A stretch of DNA of 42,102 nt, from contig CAJXSO010000022.1 of NCBI GenBank assembly GCA_913061505.1, positions 1 through 42,102 on the forward strand, given 5' to 3'. Shown piece after piece: positions 41,863 to 42,102 of this stretch. The position numbers and the translations under genes are program-made. Within the stretch, counting starts at the first letter, position 1. Every line of letters starts with the position of its first letter. This DNA is from an uncultured Lutimaribacter sp. (GTDB lineage Bacteria > Pseudomonadota > Alphaproteobacteria > Rhodobacterales > Rhodobacteraceae). A model generated the notes under the pieces. It was given only the letters and a program-made list of their open reading frames with translations, did no database searches and was not told the DNA's origin.

Positions 41863-42102
41863 ATGTTTTCCCTTTCTGCCTATCGCGCCGAATGGTTGCG
41901 CAACCCCCGTGGCGATTTGCTGTCAGGCCTTGTGGTGGCGCTGGCGCTGATCCCCGAGGCGATTGCCTTTTCCATCATTGCAGGCGTGGATCCAAAAGTG
42001 GGGCTTTATGCCTCGTTCTCGATCGCTGTGATCACCGCCATCACCGGCGGGCGGCCCGCCATGATATCGGCCGCCACCGCCGCCACGGCGGTGTTGATGG
42101 TA
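41863..42102 (+). CDS. SulP family anion transporter, N-terminal part (partial)
   Basis: The first 80 codons of a gene that runs off the window. [20 protein letters not shown] is the SulP first membrane span with its hallmark P-E-A-x-A-F/Y, and [12 protein letters not shown] and [17 protein letters not shown] follow as in the family. SulP proteins carry sulfate, bicarbonate or other anions across the inner membrane. The C-terminal STAS domain and any adjacent carbonic anhydrase are outside the window, so the anion is undecided. GAGGA lies 9 bases before the ATG. Confidence 0.93.
   Translation, partial: MFSLSAYRAEWLRNPRGDLLSGLVVALALIPEAIAFSIIAGVDPKVGLYASFSIAVITAITGGRPAMISAATAATAVLMV

Noticed and set aside
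1-42102. CRISPR arrays, insertion sequences, prophage or integrase genes
   Set aside because: No regularly spaced repeats, transposase or integrase frames, or terminal inverted repeats were seen anywhere in the window.

Overview
The window is GC-rich chromosomal DNA from an alphaproteobacterium, most likely a Rhodobacterales (Roseobacter-group/Rhodobacteraceae) member. The grounds are the gene content (PHB genes phbA/phbB, xdhABC, DUF938, DUF1045, GSCFA, SlyX, a 56-residue DUF465 protein, SulP), the codon bias and an FnrL-type box. It holds about 36 protein genes (two cut by the window edges) and one tRNA. I see no insertion sequence, prophage, CRISPR array or rRNA. The species cannot be told from the sequence.

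Layout. 1-6.1 kb, rightward: the tail of tuf and its terminator, a two-gene unit (double hot-dog acyl-CoA hydratase plus class III CoA-transferase), a two-gene unit of SGNH-like proteins (GSCFA plus a GDSH/DVVH protein), tRNA-Trp(CCA), a DUF1045 2H-phosphoesterase-like gene and a CbiX/SirB-like gene. 6.1-15.5 kb, leftward: a compact seven-gene operon xdhA-xdhB-xdhC followed by ATPase, two permeases and a BMP-family binding protein, which couples purine (nucleoside) import to xanthine dehydrogenase. 15.8-22.1 kb: dnaE, slyX (opposite strand), an FAD oxidoreductase, a DUF938 methyltransferase, an AhpD-like gene behind an FNR-type box, and a DUF465 gene. 22.1-27.5 kb, leftward: an mhqO/mhqD-like pair, phbB, phbA, an EAL-domain protein and a TlpA-like thioredoxin.

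27.6-33.1 kb: argH with a small lipoprotein and a DUF2834 membrane protein; a CRYL1/carnitine-dehydrogenase-like enzyme divergent from a glutamine-synthetase-like ligase; and an acyl-CoA dehydrogenase. 33.2-40.0 kb, rightward: a six-gene Liv-type ABC operon (two permeases, two ATPases, an AMP-forming acyl-CoA ligase and the binding protein last) with a good promoter and a long structured leader. Its layout suggests import and CoA activation of an organic acid rather than plain branched-chain amino acid uptake. 40.0-42.1 kb: a methyltransferase-glycosyltransferase fusion and the 5' end of a SulP transporter behind a two-hairpin leader.

The genes mix core functions (translation, replication, arginine synthesis) with acyl-CoA, PHB and purine catabolism. 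The points most worth a second look are the MTase-GT fusion, the Liv-plus-ligase operon with its unusual ATPase signature and leader, the tandem SGNH-like pair beside tRNA-Trp, the EAL protein with an altered metal site, the FNR-type box, and the two-hairpin SulP leader. I did not find an obviously new multi-gene system; these are leads of moderate strength.
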